Shown here: positions 1-9,120 of the stretch, piece by piece
How positions within the stretch are numbered: position 1 is the first letter of the stretch
Layout: each line of letters begins with the position of its first letter
Origin: Istiophorus platypterus
Lineage: Eukaryota; Chordata; Actinopteri; Istiophoriformes; Istiophoridae
Reading direction: 5' to 3'
DNA: 64,000 nt
NCBI GenBank assembly: GCA_016859345.1
Contig: CM029124.1
Location: 7,996,501 to 8,060,500, forward strand
Made by a program: the position numbers and the translations under genes
Notes under the pieces: model-generated
Seen by the model: only the letters and a program-made list of their open reading frames with translations
The model's database searches: none
What the model was told of the DNA's origin: nothing

Positions 1-510
1 AAAGCAAATTATTATTATTTTTTTAAAAAAAACCCTCAGATTTAAGTACATTTTTACTTTTATTATCCAGAAACGTTCTAACTATCATATAAATAATGTG
101 TGTTGCTCAACTCCACATGTGAATAATAACTTTGACCTTCCCATAATTTACCTGGACGTATATGAGCGGCTGGGATAAAACCTAGTTGGCTTTATTTATC
201 TTGTGATATTAAGAGGCGACGGTATTTCAACGTGTGTATTATCAATTTTTTTGAACTTTATCGACACCCAGATATAAAGGATATATTAAAACAGGTAGAA
301 ACGTACGCGCTCCAAACGGGAAGACTTTCAGCAGAACGGAAGCGAAAATAATGCTGCTGTAATAAGTTTTCTCACCGGCTTATTAAAGGCTTTTTGTTTA
401 GGAATTGCCCTCGTTAGTTCCTTTCTTCATGACTTGTTTCCATTGTTTCCTCGTTTCATTTTTTGTTTTGTTCATGTTAGTTGTCCGAAGGGTCCGAACA
501 AGAAAAGAGG

Positions 511-549
511 TTGTGTGTGTGTGTGTGTGTGTGAGAGTGTGTGTGTGTG
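511..549. repeat. (GT)n microsatellite
   Basis: About 11 GT units, a short GAGA interruption, then more GT running into a G-run. Confidence 0.9.
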
Positions 550-1310
550 GGGGGGGTGGACTCATAGATGAATGAGTGAGTGAGTGAATGAATGAATACA
601 AGAAGAGGCAGCGGCGCTGAACCGTAAAGAAGTGGAAAACAATATCAGCTGCGTATGTCTGTCAGTTGCAAATGTGCTGTGTTGGCCTTTGTTTATGGTG
701 AGTGGAAGGAGACATTTAGAGAAAAACATGGGAGGGTTTTAGAAAAAAAAAAAATTTTCCAGCACTAAAAAAAGATTAGAAAAAAGTTTTTTTTTCCCTC
801 AGATCCTCTGTTTGTATTTTATTAACTTTTGCTTTCTTTGATAGTTTTGGTGGGAGTGGGTGGTTGTGGTTGCTTGATTTGGTGGGTGACCCCCCCACCC
901 CCACCCACCCACCCCACCCCCCAAAAAAAACAAATCAGCATCCCACTGCATTTAGTAGACCCATGTTTTTTCCCAGCGAGAGAGGGAGAATAAGGGGGAG
1001 AAAGAGAGACAAAGTTGCGTGGTGTTGCTAGAATGAAAGAGGAGTCTGGTGGCAGGAGTGTAGAGGAGGCAGCATATGGCTGTAGAAAGAGCACAGCTGG
1101 AGGTAGCATCTCCATCTGAGGATGATGTCAGAGCAGCTGACAGGCTGCCATCCACCCCACCTCCTCCTCCTCCATCCCCTCCACCGCCTCCACCCCTCCC
1201 CAGTCCTTTATTGTGAGTCTCAGCGGCAGCCTGGGAGAGTTAGTGCTGTGTGTGTGTGTGTGTGTCTGTGTGTATGGGTGTGTGTTTGTGGCTGCCGATC
1301 AGCGCCAGTT

Positions 1311-1344
1311 AGGAGGAGGAGGAGGAGGAGGAGGAGGAGGAGGG
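1311..1344. repeat. (AGG)n trinucleotide repeat
   Basis: About eleven uninterrupted AGG/GGA units. GGA tracts can form two-tier G-quadruplexes; any role in the zbtb18 5' region is inference. Confidence 0.85.
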
Positions 1345-1510
1345 AGGTGGTATCTCGTTCCCCCTCCAACATCTCCTCCACTTTGCATCTGTCCCTCGCA
1401 GTTTGAACAGCGTGGTTTTTTTTTATTTTTTTGCCTGCCTCCCTCTTCTTCTTCTCTCCTCTTCTACCCACTCATTGATTCAGAGAGAGCGAGTGAGGAA
1501 GAGAAAGAGC

Positions 1511-1514
<4 letters not shown>

Positions 1515-1542
<28 letters not shown>
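1515..1542. repeat. (GA)n microsatellite
   Basis: A (GA)n run flanked by GAAA/GAAAGA interruptions, just upstream of the possible first zbtb18 exon. Confidence 0.85.
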
Positions 1543-1546
<4 letters not shown>

Positions 1547-1615
1547 AAGAGAGACAGCCATTCTCAGCCAGCCAGAGAGCCCAGCTATTCTGCTACAGTG
1601 GAGTTAATCAAGTTG

Positions 1616-1631
1616 ATGCATACTGCTGCAG
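1616..1631 (+). CDS. zbtb18: Possible first coding exon of zbtb18 (end of exon 1)
   Basis: An ATG at 1616 opens ATG CAT ACT GCT GCA G, followed by a donor-like CAG|GTATTG at 1632. Joined to the acceptor before 4637, the frame reads M-H-T-A-A-G-Y-E-D-G-R and then M-E-F-P-D-H of the main exon. Mammalian ZBTB18 has a long isoform starting MCPKGYED spliced at this same codon phase, so a short upstream coding exon is expected. The frame match has a one-in-three chance of being accidental, the initiation context is weak (T at -3), and these residues do not match the mammalian MCPK. Scanning could bypass this ATG and start at 4654. Confidence 0.35.
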
Positions 1632-1644
1632 GTATTGTTTTATG

Positions 1645-1675
1645 TGTGTGCGTGTGTGTGTGTGTGTGTGTGTCT
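1645..1675. repeat. (GT)n microsatellite
   Basis: GT run with one C interruption, just downstream of the candidate exon-1 donor. Confidence 0.85.
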
Positions 1676-2387
1676 GTGTCTGTTTGCATTAGTGTGTATG
1701 AGCCAGAGGTATCGGAGCAGGAGAGTCCGGGGTAGTGTGGAATAGTTATTTTGTTTTGTTGTGGGGATCTCCGGTGTGTCAAGGCAGTGTGAGCGCTGTG
1801 TGAAACTGCTGGTGAGTGCCTCGGTAGTAAACTCGTGTTGGTGCTGCCTGTCTGAGGAGTAATTGCAGTCCGGGAACACTCTGCTGTGTTTTCTAGTTTG
1901 TTAGTCTGGAGAGCTGCATTTAAAACTCAGCTGTTGTTTTGAGTTGTGTTTGCTATTTGGGCTGTCAGGCATTTTTTTAGGGCACTCATTAACTGAAAGC
2001 AAAGTTACGACTGTTATAACTTTAAATTTGGTTCAGTCATTATAATAGAGGTGAAATCATTATTATAAGTAATGCTTTTTTTAAAAAAAATCACACTAAT
2101 TAAAAAAAAGAAATTAAGCCATTAAGGCAGTTTAAATTTGAGCAAAGATAGATAAACCTTTTTTTGTTAATTAAATGGAAAACATGAGACTTTAAGCAAA
2201 AATAGAGTCAGCGGTCACTTAATCCAAATCATCTAACCTTTTTTTTTTCTTCAGTTAAATCTAACCCACTGTAAAATTACTTGAAAGCGTGTGCGGTCGA
2301 CTCTACCCACTTTTTTCCCCTCCTGTCGGCTGGAGTAGAGGAGACTAATTTAGAAGTTGCAGATTTGAGCTGCCTGAATTGGCTAGA

Positions 2388-2471
2388 CAGCTGTAATCGC
2401 ACTCCCTCCTAGTCTTAATCTCTTTATCTGGCTAGCAGCTGCCATATGGCCCCCGTCAGCTGGATCAGATG
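2388..2471. promoter_or_regulatory. E-box cluster upstream of zbtb18
   Basis: Five CANNTG motifs lie within 84 bp: CAGCTG at 2388, 2436 and 2457, CATATG at 2443 and CAGATG at 2466. The last, read on the minus strand, is CACATCTGAT, close to the published ZBTB18/RP58 site (A/C)ACATCTG(G/T)(A/C). Proneural and myogenic bHLH factors bind such E-boxes. Enhancer function or autoregulation is inference. Confidence 0.35.
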
Positions 2472-2883
2472 TGGGTAAGCCTCCCTCCCCGGCCGTCCCA
2501 GCCTCTCCCTCACCCTCTCCCTCCCTGCCCCTCTGTGTCTCTCTTTCTCAGACCCCTGCCTGAGCCGGCTGACCGGGGCCGGGTGGGCCGGGTGACGGGC
2601 TGCTGCCCTCCTGAGCCTCCGCCGACGGCTCCCTCCCCAACGCTGCCACCGCCGTCTTTATTTTTAGCCATCTTTAAGGATTAGGATTGATGCTGTGACG
2701 AGCAGGGCACTTACAGTGATTGTATTGTAAATCTTCTCTTCTGGGTGGTGGGTGGAGGGTGGGGTGGGATGTGGGATGGGGTGAGGGGGGGTTGAGGAAC
2801 AGGGCAGTTTCTACTGTGGGGCGGATGTGCGGGGTTTTGCTTGTAAGATTCAGATGGGAATGAAGTGTGTGACTGACGGAGAG

Positions 2884-2917
<34 letters not shown>
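2884..2917. repeat. (GT)n microsatellite
   Basis: GT run interrupted by one TTT step. Confidence 0.85.
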
Positions 2918-3988
2918 GAAGGAGGAGGTGGAAGAGGGGTTTGGCTGGACAGAGCGAGGGTGGGGGTGGGGGTGTGGAGAGGTGGGAGGTGGTACACCCT
3001 TGTCCCCGTAAGCCCCCTCATTAAAAGCAGTCTGAACGAGACATAGGGAGAGCACACACATGCACAACACGCAGACACACACACAAGGACTCAAACCCAC
3101 TGACATTCTTAGTTTAGCTTCATTCAAATGAGGTGATTTAACTGCTGTGGTTAACACAGTGCAGAGCGGGACCAATGTATTTTCTCAGGCAGGACAAATC
3201 GACTTGGTTAACAGGTGGGACTTAATGATTTTACAGATTTTGTTCTCATTATTGACTTTTGTCGTCTGAAATCTTGCCTAATTAGCTGTTCTTTTTTTTA
3301 ATAGACTAGATAAATTCTCACACCTGAAGAGCATTGCTGCAGGTTTTCTGTACTTTTTTTCGCCTCTCGTCTAATCTCACTCCTAAAGCTGGTGTTCGCA
3401 GGTTAAAAAAGGGACAAGCTGTTTTGTTTTCGACAGTGCTATTTCAATTGGGCAGTTTTCCTGCTCGACTTAGCCTGTGGAGGTGGTTGGTAGGTAGGCT
3501 GGTGCTAAGTGTGTGTGTGTTGTGTGTCTGTGTGTGTGTGTTGTGTGTGTTGTGTACGTGGGGACAGTGTGAGCAGCTGAAAGCCGGTTACCTAAAAGGG
3601 CTGTGCCAGGCCAGGCCAAAGTGGGTTAATAAAAATAACCAGCGTAGGAGCAGCGACAATCCAGGAGTGCAGGCAGAGGAGTTAGAGAGATAAAGAGAGA
3701 GAGAGAGAGAGAGAACGGAGAGACAGTGTAGAAGACTCTGTCGCTAGTGGTTTACCTGAGATTAAGTCTTTTCCTGGGTAAAAACTGAATTGGTGGTTAT
3801 TCTTATTTTTCAGTTTTTCTTTTTCCCCCTTTTCTTTTTATCTGTTCTAAATTAAATAAATATTTAGTGAAATTACTTTACAGTTAGGCATGTTGTTTTT
3901 GAGGGAAAAAAATTATTTTCATATTGTGATTGCAAGGGAAAAAAAGCGGAAATCAACACTACCTAAAAGCATAAAAGATTATAAAAGA

Positions 3989-3990
<2 letters not shown>

Positions 3991-4021
<31 letters not shown>
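3991..4021. repeat. (TA)n microsatellite
   Basis: Sixteen or so perfect TA units in an AT-rich stretch. Confidence 0.9.
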
Positions 4022-4024
<3 letters not shown>

Positions 4025-4653
4025 ATGTATAATGTATAATGTGTATATATAGGATCTTTACAGCATGTTTTGTTGATTTTTTTTTTTTGTCTTATTTTAA
4101 TATACTTTTTATATGGTTTAAAAAATGTTCCTTTTCCCACCTTTTATGTTTCTTTCGCTTGCTTGTCGACAAGTCTTCTCCTCTCTGTTTTCAGCATGTC
4201 TTTTCTCTCTTGCATTTCTATTTTATTTATTTTGTTTTTTAATTTTTTAATTTTTTTTTTTATTCTTTTAATTGGACTAGTTTAAGATAATTTTGTTTGC
4301 AGAAATTGTGTAACCACAAAAGTCTAAGTGATGATTAAAACAATATAATGATACTGAAAAATTTTCCCACAGACACAGGATTTCTCTGTTTCTAATGTGT
4401 CTCTATTTAGATAATCTTTTGGAGGTTTTATTTTTTGTCTGCATTTGTGTTCCTTTTTTCTTGTGCTTTTACCTTCACTGAAACATATTTTATTTAACAG
4501 TTTGTTAAATCCTTGCAAAACTTCTTTCAAAACCCACACAGGGTAGAATTTTCAAGTCTGACATCATGGATACACTGAGTCTTTTATGAGATGTACCTAA
4601 CTTTGACTCTGCTTTTGTGTCTCTGTGCGGCTGCAGGTTATGAGGACGGCAGG

Positions 4654-6351
4654 ATGGAGTTCCCAGACCACAGCAGACATTTACTCCAGTGTCTGAGTGA
4701 GCAACGGCACCAGGGCTTCCTGTGTGACTCCACGGTGCTGGTGGGCGATGCCCAGTTCCGTGCGCACCGTGCTGTGTTGGCCTCCTGCAGCATGTACTTT
4801 CACCTCTTCTACAAGGACCAGCTGGACAAGAGAGACGTGGTGCATCTCAACAGTGACATTGTCACAGCCCCGGCCTTTTCCCTGCTCCTGGAGTTCATGT
4901 ATGAGGGCAAGCTGCAGTTCCAGGACCTTCCCGTAGAGGATGTGCTGGCAGCGGCCAGCTACTTGCACATGTATGACATTGTCAAAGTGTGTAAGAAACG
5001 TTTGAAGCAGAAGGCCACGGCGGAGGCAGACAGCACGCGCAGAGAGGACGACGGTGGGTCCAGTTGCTCTGATAAGGCCGATAGTCTTTCAGATGGCTCC
5101 ACCGGCCGGCCAGCTACCGCCGACCTGCTGCACAGTGATGAAGAGGAGGAGGGGAAGGCCGAGGGTGGACCGCTGTGGCTTCGGCTGCCGTCTGCAGATA
5201 GACCAGGGACACCAGCCATGGCTACAACCAGCCCAGGGCACGGCGAGGCGGAGACGCAGGGTGGGGAAGGGCCGGGGGAGGGAGGAAAGCTGCTCTCCCC
5301 GGCCGGCAGCCCCACCAGCTCCACTGGATCCCTCTCCCAGAGGTCCCATCGCTCCGTGAGCTCCCGTGGAGGACACAGGGGCAGGAGGGTGTCAAATGAT
5401 GCGGCTGACTGTGTCCTGGACCTGTCGGTCAAGCCGATGGCCGGTAGCAACCACAGTAACCACCACCAGTCCTATTTCAGCGGGGCAGCTACACCAGACA
5501 GCCTGCAAAGCCCATTGGCTGTGAGGGTGAAGGTGGAGAGGGGCGTGGCTTCGGACGAGGAAGAGGAACTGGGAGGTGGGGACTACGAAATGGAGCACAG
5601 CGGCATCACCAAGGCGACCGTTCCCAGCGCCAACGGGGGCCTGACCCACCACGGGGTCGGAGGGCCTCTGTCAGCCCAGCGGCGGCTCGGCCTGGAAGCA
5701 CACCTGTCCGCTCTGCGAGAGGCCTCTCTGGCCTCCGAGCTGGAGCGGGAGGAGAAGCCTCCAGCCGCAGGAGATGACGAGGACATACTGGGGGGTGAAA
5801 ACGAGCGCGCCCAGGCCGAGGCGGCCAGCATGGATAATTCCCTGCTGCCCTACGTCTCCAACATGCTGTCGGCTCAACACACCCAGATCTTCATGTGCCC
5901 GCTGTGCAACAAGGTTTTCCCCTCCCCGCACATCCTCCAGCTTCACCTCAGCTCCCACTTCAGGGAGCAGGAGGGCATCCGCTCCAAGCCCGCTGGAGAC
6001 GTCAACGTGCCCACCTGCACCATCTGCAGCAAGACCTTCTCCTGCATGTACACGCTGAAGCGCCATGAGCGGACACACTCTGGTGAGAAACCCTACACCT
6101 GCACCACCTGCGGCAAGAGCTTCCAGTACTCACACAACCTTAGCCGCCACGCAGTGGTGCACACGCGCGAGAAGCCGCACGCTTGCAAGTGGTGCGAACG
6201 GCGCTTCACGCAGTCCGGGGACCTCTACCGACACATCCGCAAGTTCCATTGTGAACTGGTCAACTCGCTGTCAGTGAAGAGCGAACCACTGGCACTGCCC
6301 AATGTCAGGGATTGGGCGATTGAGGACAGCTCCCAGGAACTGTGGAAGTAG
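4654..6351 (+). CDS. zbtb18: Zbtb18 (RP58/ZNF238) BTB and C2H2 zinc-finger repressor
   Basis: Nuclear sequence-specific transcriptional repressor, in vertebrates needed for neuronal and muscle differentiation. From Met at 4654 the frame encodes 565 residues; the mammalian protein is about 522-531, the excess lying in a Gly/Ser/Glu-rich linker (about 120-400). The BTB domain is at about 24-118 (GFLCDSTVLVGDAQFRAHRA onward). VLDLS at 254-258 matches the CtBP-binding motif of this family. Four C2H2 fingers follow: C415-H435, C455-H475, C483-H503 and C511-H532. The C-terminus has a sumoylation-type VKSE at 541-544 and ends SSQELWK, as in ZBTB18. The start was chosen because MEFPDHSRHL is the family N-terminus, ATG has A at -3 and G at +4, and the in-frame residues upstream of 4637 read a pyrimidine tract ending in an AG acceptor. 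The close paralogue ZBTB42 fits less well, and the nearby adss2 supports zbtb18. Confidence 0.97.
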   Translation: MEFPDHSRHLLQCLSEQRHQGFLCDSTVLVGDAQFRAHRAVLASCSMYFHLFYKDQLDKRDVVHLNSDIVTAPAFSLLLEFMYEGKLQFQDLPVEDVLAAASYLHMYDIVKVCKKRLKQKATAEADSTRREDDGGSSCSDKADSLSDGSTGRPATADLLHSDEEEEGKAEGGPLWLRLPSADRPGTPAMATTSPGHGEAETQGGEGPGEGGKLLSPAGSPTSSTGSLSQRSHRSVSSRGGHRGRRVSNDAADCVLDLSVKPMAGSNHSNHHQSYFSGAATPDSLQSPLAVRVKVERGVASDEEEELGGGDYEMEHSGITKATVPSANGGLTHHGVGGPLSAQRRLGLEAHLSALREASLASELEREEKPPAAGDDEDILGGENERAQAEAASMDNSLLPYVSNMLSAQHTQIFMCPLCNKVFPSPHILQLHLSSHFREQEGIRSKPAGDVNVPTCTICSKTFSCMYTLKRHERTHSGEKPYTCTTCGKSFQYSHNLSRHAVVHTREKPHACKWCERRFTQSGDLYRHIRKFHCELVNSLSVKSEPLALPNVRDWAIEDSSQELWK

Positions 6352-6907
6352 AAACAGACTGCTGGGTTCGATAAAGGGAAAGAAAGTGGAGAGTGAAAGA
6401 AAGGCAGATAGGATTGGGGAGGTGAAGACAGGTGGCAAAGTTTGATATTCGGGGGTTCAAGTGAGTCATGTTCTTGTGTGTCGCAAAATCTCATTCAATT
6501 GCACTTTAATAGCACATGAAAATGTTACTACTGAGTTGTTTTTTTTTTTTTGTTGTTGTTTTTGCTGTTTGGGGTAATTTTGTTTTATTCTATTTTATTC
6601 TGAACTCTTTATTTTTATTTGGCGTAAGTTCTGTTTGGTGGTTTTCATTGCATCTAAGGACATGGTTCCCAGTGAGAATGTCTCACCCTTTTTGAAGAGT
6701 TTTTCGCTCTGTTTGTGTGTCATCTCAGACACAACACTCCGACGCTGGCCAGCGTATCGGTCCCAGTCCCACAGACAGCAAACACCACTGCAGGAGTTCA
6801 GGTCGAACACACTGAAGTGAAAAAACCTTACAATACACTAAACGGGTACTGTGATCACCACAAGTTGATACCACCACACACATGGTTTGAAGTAGTGTGT
6901 GTGTGTG

Positions 6908-7337
6908 CAATACTGCACTACTCTGGCAAAAATTTCACCTGACATGCGTGAGTGTGTATGAGTGAGTTTTGTGTGTATTAATTTTATTTTCTTCTGGCAT
7001 GGAGGTGTCGTTGGCGAAGCGCTCCCCGCTTCTCGTTAAGCTCTTTGGTGTTGTGTGTTCAGGGGAAAGCTGACTGACTGACAGACAAACTGATGGCACT
7101 CATGCAATGCACAGCCTCCTTTTTTCACTTCCAATCAATTTGAAGTATTTTCTAAAAATGAAAAGACCTTTACAAATTATTATAATAATAATTATTATTG
7201 TTATTAATAGAATTCTTTCTTAAATCTAGCTGGCAGTCTTTAAAACATCTCTTGTTGAAAAGTTATTTAATTTAAGGTTGTTGTATATTGTTCTGCTATA
7301 GTTTTAAAACTTTAATCCTTTACCATTTTTTTTTTTT
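6908..7337 (+). repeat. Tandem-duplicated 3' UTR block, copy A (original)
   Basis: Starts CAATACTGCACTACTCTGGC directly after a short GT run and ends at a poly-T. This is the copy inside the zbtb18 3' UTR. Copy B appears identical apart from poly-T length; copy C differs. Confidence 0.9.
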
Positions 7338-7423
7338 AAATTAATGATTATTATTATTATTTTGTTACTTTTTTGTAATGGGACCTGCTGTTGTTGCATG
7401 ACGTCCAAACCTGTATATTTTAA

Positions 7424-7429
7424 AATAAA
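7424..7429 (+). terminator. Polyadenylation signal AATAAA (zbtb18)
   Basis: Canonical AATAAA about 1.07 kb after the zbtb18 stop, followed by T/GT-rich DNA. Further AATAAA hexamers occur in the duplicated blocks near 8395 and 9006 and could be alternatives if transcription continues. Confidence 0.55.
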
Positions 7430-7445
7430 ATGTGAATTTGCTGTA

Positions 7446-7842
7446 TTACTGTACACATTGTAATTGATCAAATATTTGACGATGGGCTTTCCTTTTCTTT
7501 TCTTTGTGAATACTACTCCAGGGTGCGGTCTGTTGGAAAGCTGAATATTATTCTCGCGACTATGGAAAAAAAAAATGCATGAAATTTTGATTTTGTCTTA
7601 AACCTTTAAGTTGTGGGGTTGTTTTTTTTTCCCCCTTATTTTTGCATCGGGGGAAAATGTTTGAACATTACACTTTTGACGGTGAGAAGTTGGATTTTTC
7701 TTTTTTCTTTTTTTTTTTCTACTCGTCATAGGTCTGTCGCTGGGCTCCTAGAAGAATGTTACCGAATGTGTTTCTGTTGGACGTTGAAGCGATATGATGA
7801 AGCATTTGAAGCCTGCGTCTATATGCACTGATCTCTCTGCTG
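7446..7842. other. Spacer between zbtb18 3' end and the duplications
   Basis: AT-rich sequence with poly-A and poly-T runs. No gene seen; short open frames have no recognisable content. Confidence 0.5.
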
Positions 7843-7861
7843 CGTGTGTGTGTGTGTGTGC

Positions 7862-7936
<75 letters not shown>
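7843..7936. repeat. (GT)n microsatellite bounding duplication copy B
   Basis: Nearly 90 bp of GT with one CGCG interruption, immediately followed by the duplicated block. It lies where copy A has only a short GT run. Confidence 0.95.
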
Positions 7937-7937
<1 letters not shown>

Positions 7938-8369
7938 AATACTGCACTACTCTGGCAAAAATTTCACCTGACATGCGTGAGTGTGTATGAGTGAGTTTTG
8001 TGTGTATTAATTTTATTTTCTTCTGGCATGGAGGTGTCGTTGGCGAAGCGCTCCCCGCTTCTCGTTAAGCTCTTTGGTGTTGTGTGTTCAGGGGAAAGCT
8101 GACTGACTGACAGACAAACTGATGGCACTCATGCAATGCACAGCCTCCTTTTTTCACTTCCAATCAATTTGAAGTATTTTCTAAAAATGAAAAGACCTTT
8201 ACAAATTATTATAATAATAATTATTATTGTTATTAATAGAATTCTTTCTTAAATCTAGCTGGCAGTCTTTAAAACATCTCTTGTTGAAAAGTTATTTAAT
8301 TTAAGGTTGTTGTATATTGTTCTGCTATAGTTTTAAAACTTTAATCCTTTACCATTTTTTTTTTTTTTA
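7937..8369 (+). repeat. Tandem-duplicated 3' UTR block, copy B
   Basis: Matches copy A along its length, including the GAAGCGCTCCCCGC segment that copy C lacks. After the poly-T it continues into a tail (CCTGTATCACAAATTT to CAAAAACATTT) shared only with copy C. It is therefore a mosaic of A-like body and C-like tail. Confidence 0.9.
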
Positions 8370-8491
8370 AACCTGTATCACAAATTTCTTTTGTAATAAA
8401 TAAATAAATAAATGTCAAGCGTTAATACAATCCCAAAAACATTTGACATAGCGAAACTGAAAAGTGAAGGCTCCACATTTCCCCTCACTCA

Positions 8492-8494
<3 letters not shown>

Positions 8495-8557
<63 letters not shown>
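8495..8557. repeat. (GT)n microsatellite bounding duplication copy C
   Basis: About 62 bp of perfect GT directly before copy C. Confidence 0.95.
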
Positions 8558-8558
<1 letters not shown>

Positions 8559-8979
8559 AATACTGCACTACTCTGGCAAAAATTTCACCTGACATGCGTG
8601 AGTGTGTATGAGTGAGTTTTGTGTGTATTAATTTTATTTTCTTCTGGCATGGAGGTGTGGTTGGCGCTCCTTCGTTAAACTCTTTGGTGTTGTGTGTTCA
8701 GGGAAAGCTGACTGACTGACAGACAAACTGATGGCACTCATGCAATGCACAGCCTCCTTTTTTTCACTTCCAATCAATTTGAAGTATTTTCTAAAAATGA
8801 AAAAGACCTTTACAAATTATTATAATAATAATTATTATTGTTATTAATAGAATTCTTTCTTAAATCTAGCTGGCAGTCTTTAAAACATCTCTTGTTGAAA
8901 AGTTATTTAATTTAAGGTTGTTGTATATTGTTCTGCTATAGTTTTAAAACTTTAATCCTTTACCATTTTTTTTTTTTTT
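8558..8979 (+). repeat. Tandem-duplicated 3' UTR block, copy C
   Basis: Same block as A and B, but about a dozen bases shorter in the GC-rich part near 8658-8680 and with scattered substitutions. It shares the downstream tail with copy B. Confidence 0.9.
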
Positions 8980-9005
8980 AAACCTGTATCACAAATTTCT
9001 TTTGT

Positions 9006-9007
9006 AA

Positions 9008-9054
<47 letters not shown>

Positions 9055-9056
9055 AT
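9006..9056. repeat. (AAAT)n tetranucleotide repeat
   Basis: About twelve AAAT units in the copy C tail; the matching place in copy B (near 8398) has only three or four. Confidence 0.9.
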
Positions 9057-9120
9057 GTCAAGCGTTAATACAATCCCAAAAACATTTAACCTACTGAAGA
9101 TCTACGTCCACCCAGCACTT

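Larger units (their letters stand above)
1..1615. other. 5' flank of zbtb18, no coding gene seen
   Basis: AT-rich at the left, then GT-, GGA- and GA-rich towards 1600. Open frames here only read through simple repeats (Thr-His or Cys-Val runs) and have no protein-like composition. The segment is upstream of zbtb18 on the same strand and probably holds its promoter or 5' UTR. I could not identify a core promoter element with confidence. Confidence 0.5.
1676..4636 (+). other. Probable zbtb18 intron 1 / upstream region
   Basis: No supportable coding exon. The stretch contains an E-box cluster (listed separately), GT tracts near 2884 and 3510, a CT-rich block around 2480-2680, and AT-rich DNA up to the main exon. 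A pyrimidine-rich tract and TGCAG end it at 4636, which fits a 3' splice site for the zbtb18 main exon. Intron status depends on the candidate first exon being real or on another exon further upstream. Confidence 0.45.
6352..7445 (+). other. zbtb18: zbtb18 3' UTR
   Basis: Non-coding, increasingly AT-rich sequence after the stop, ending just beyond an AATAAA at 7424. It contains ATTTA-like and TTATTATTA stretches. Its distal 430 bp (6908-7337) recurs twice further downstream. The exact cleavage site is inferred. Confidence 0.6.

Noticed and set aside
470..505. S-C-P-K-G reading near 480, reminiscent of the ZBTB18 N-terminus MCPKG
   Set aside because: No ATG in frame and no suitable donor after the Lys codon; probably coincidence.
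4591..4653. Upstream extension of zbtb18 (MYLTLTLLLCLC, signal-peptide-like)
   Set aside because: It is a pyrimidine tract ending in CTGCAG, the 3' splice site of the main exon, read as Leu/Cys. Not a real signal peptide.
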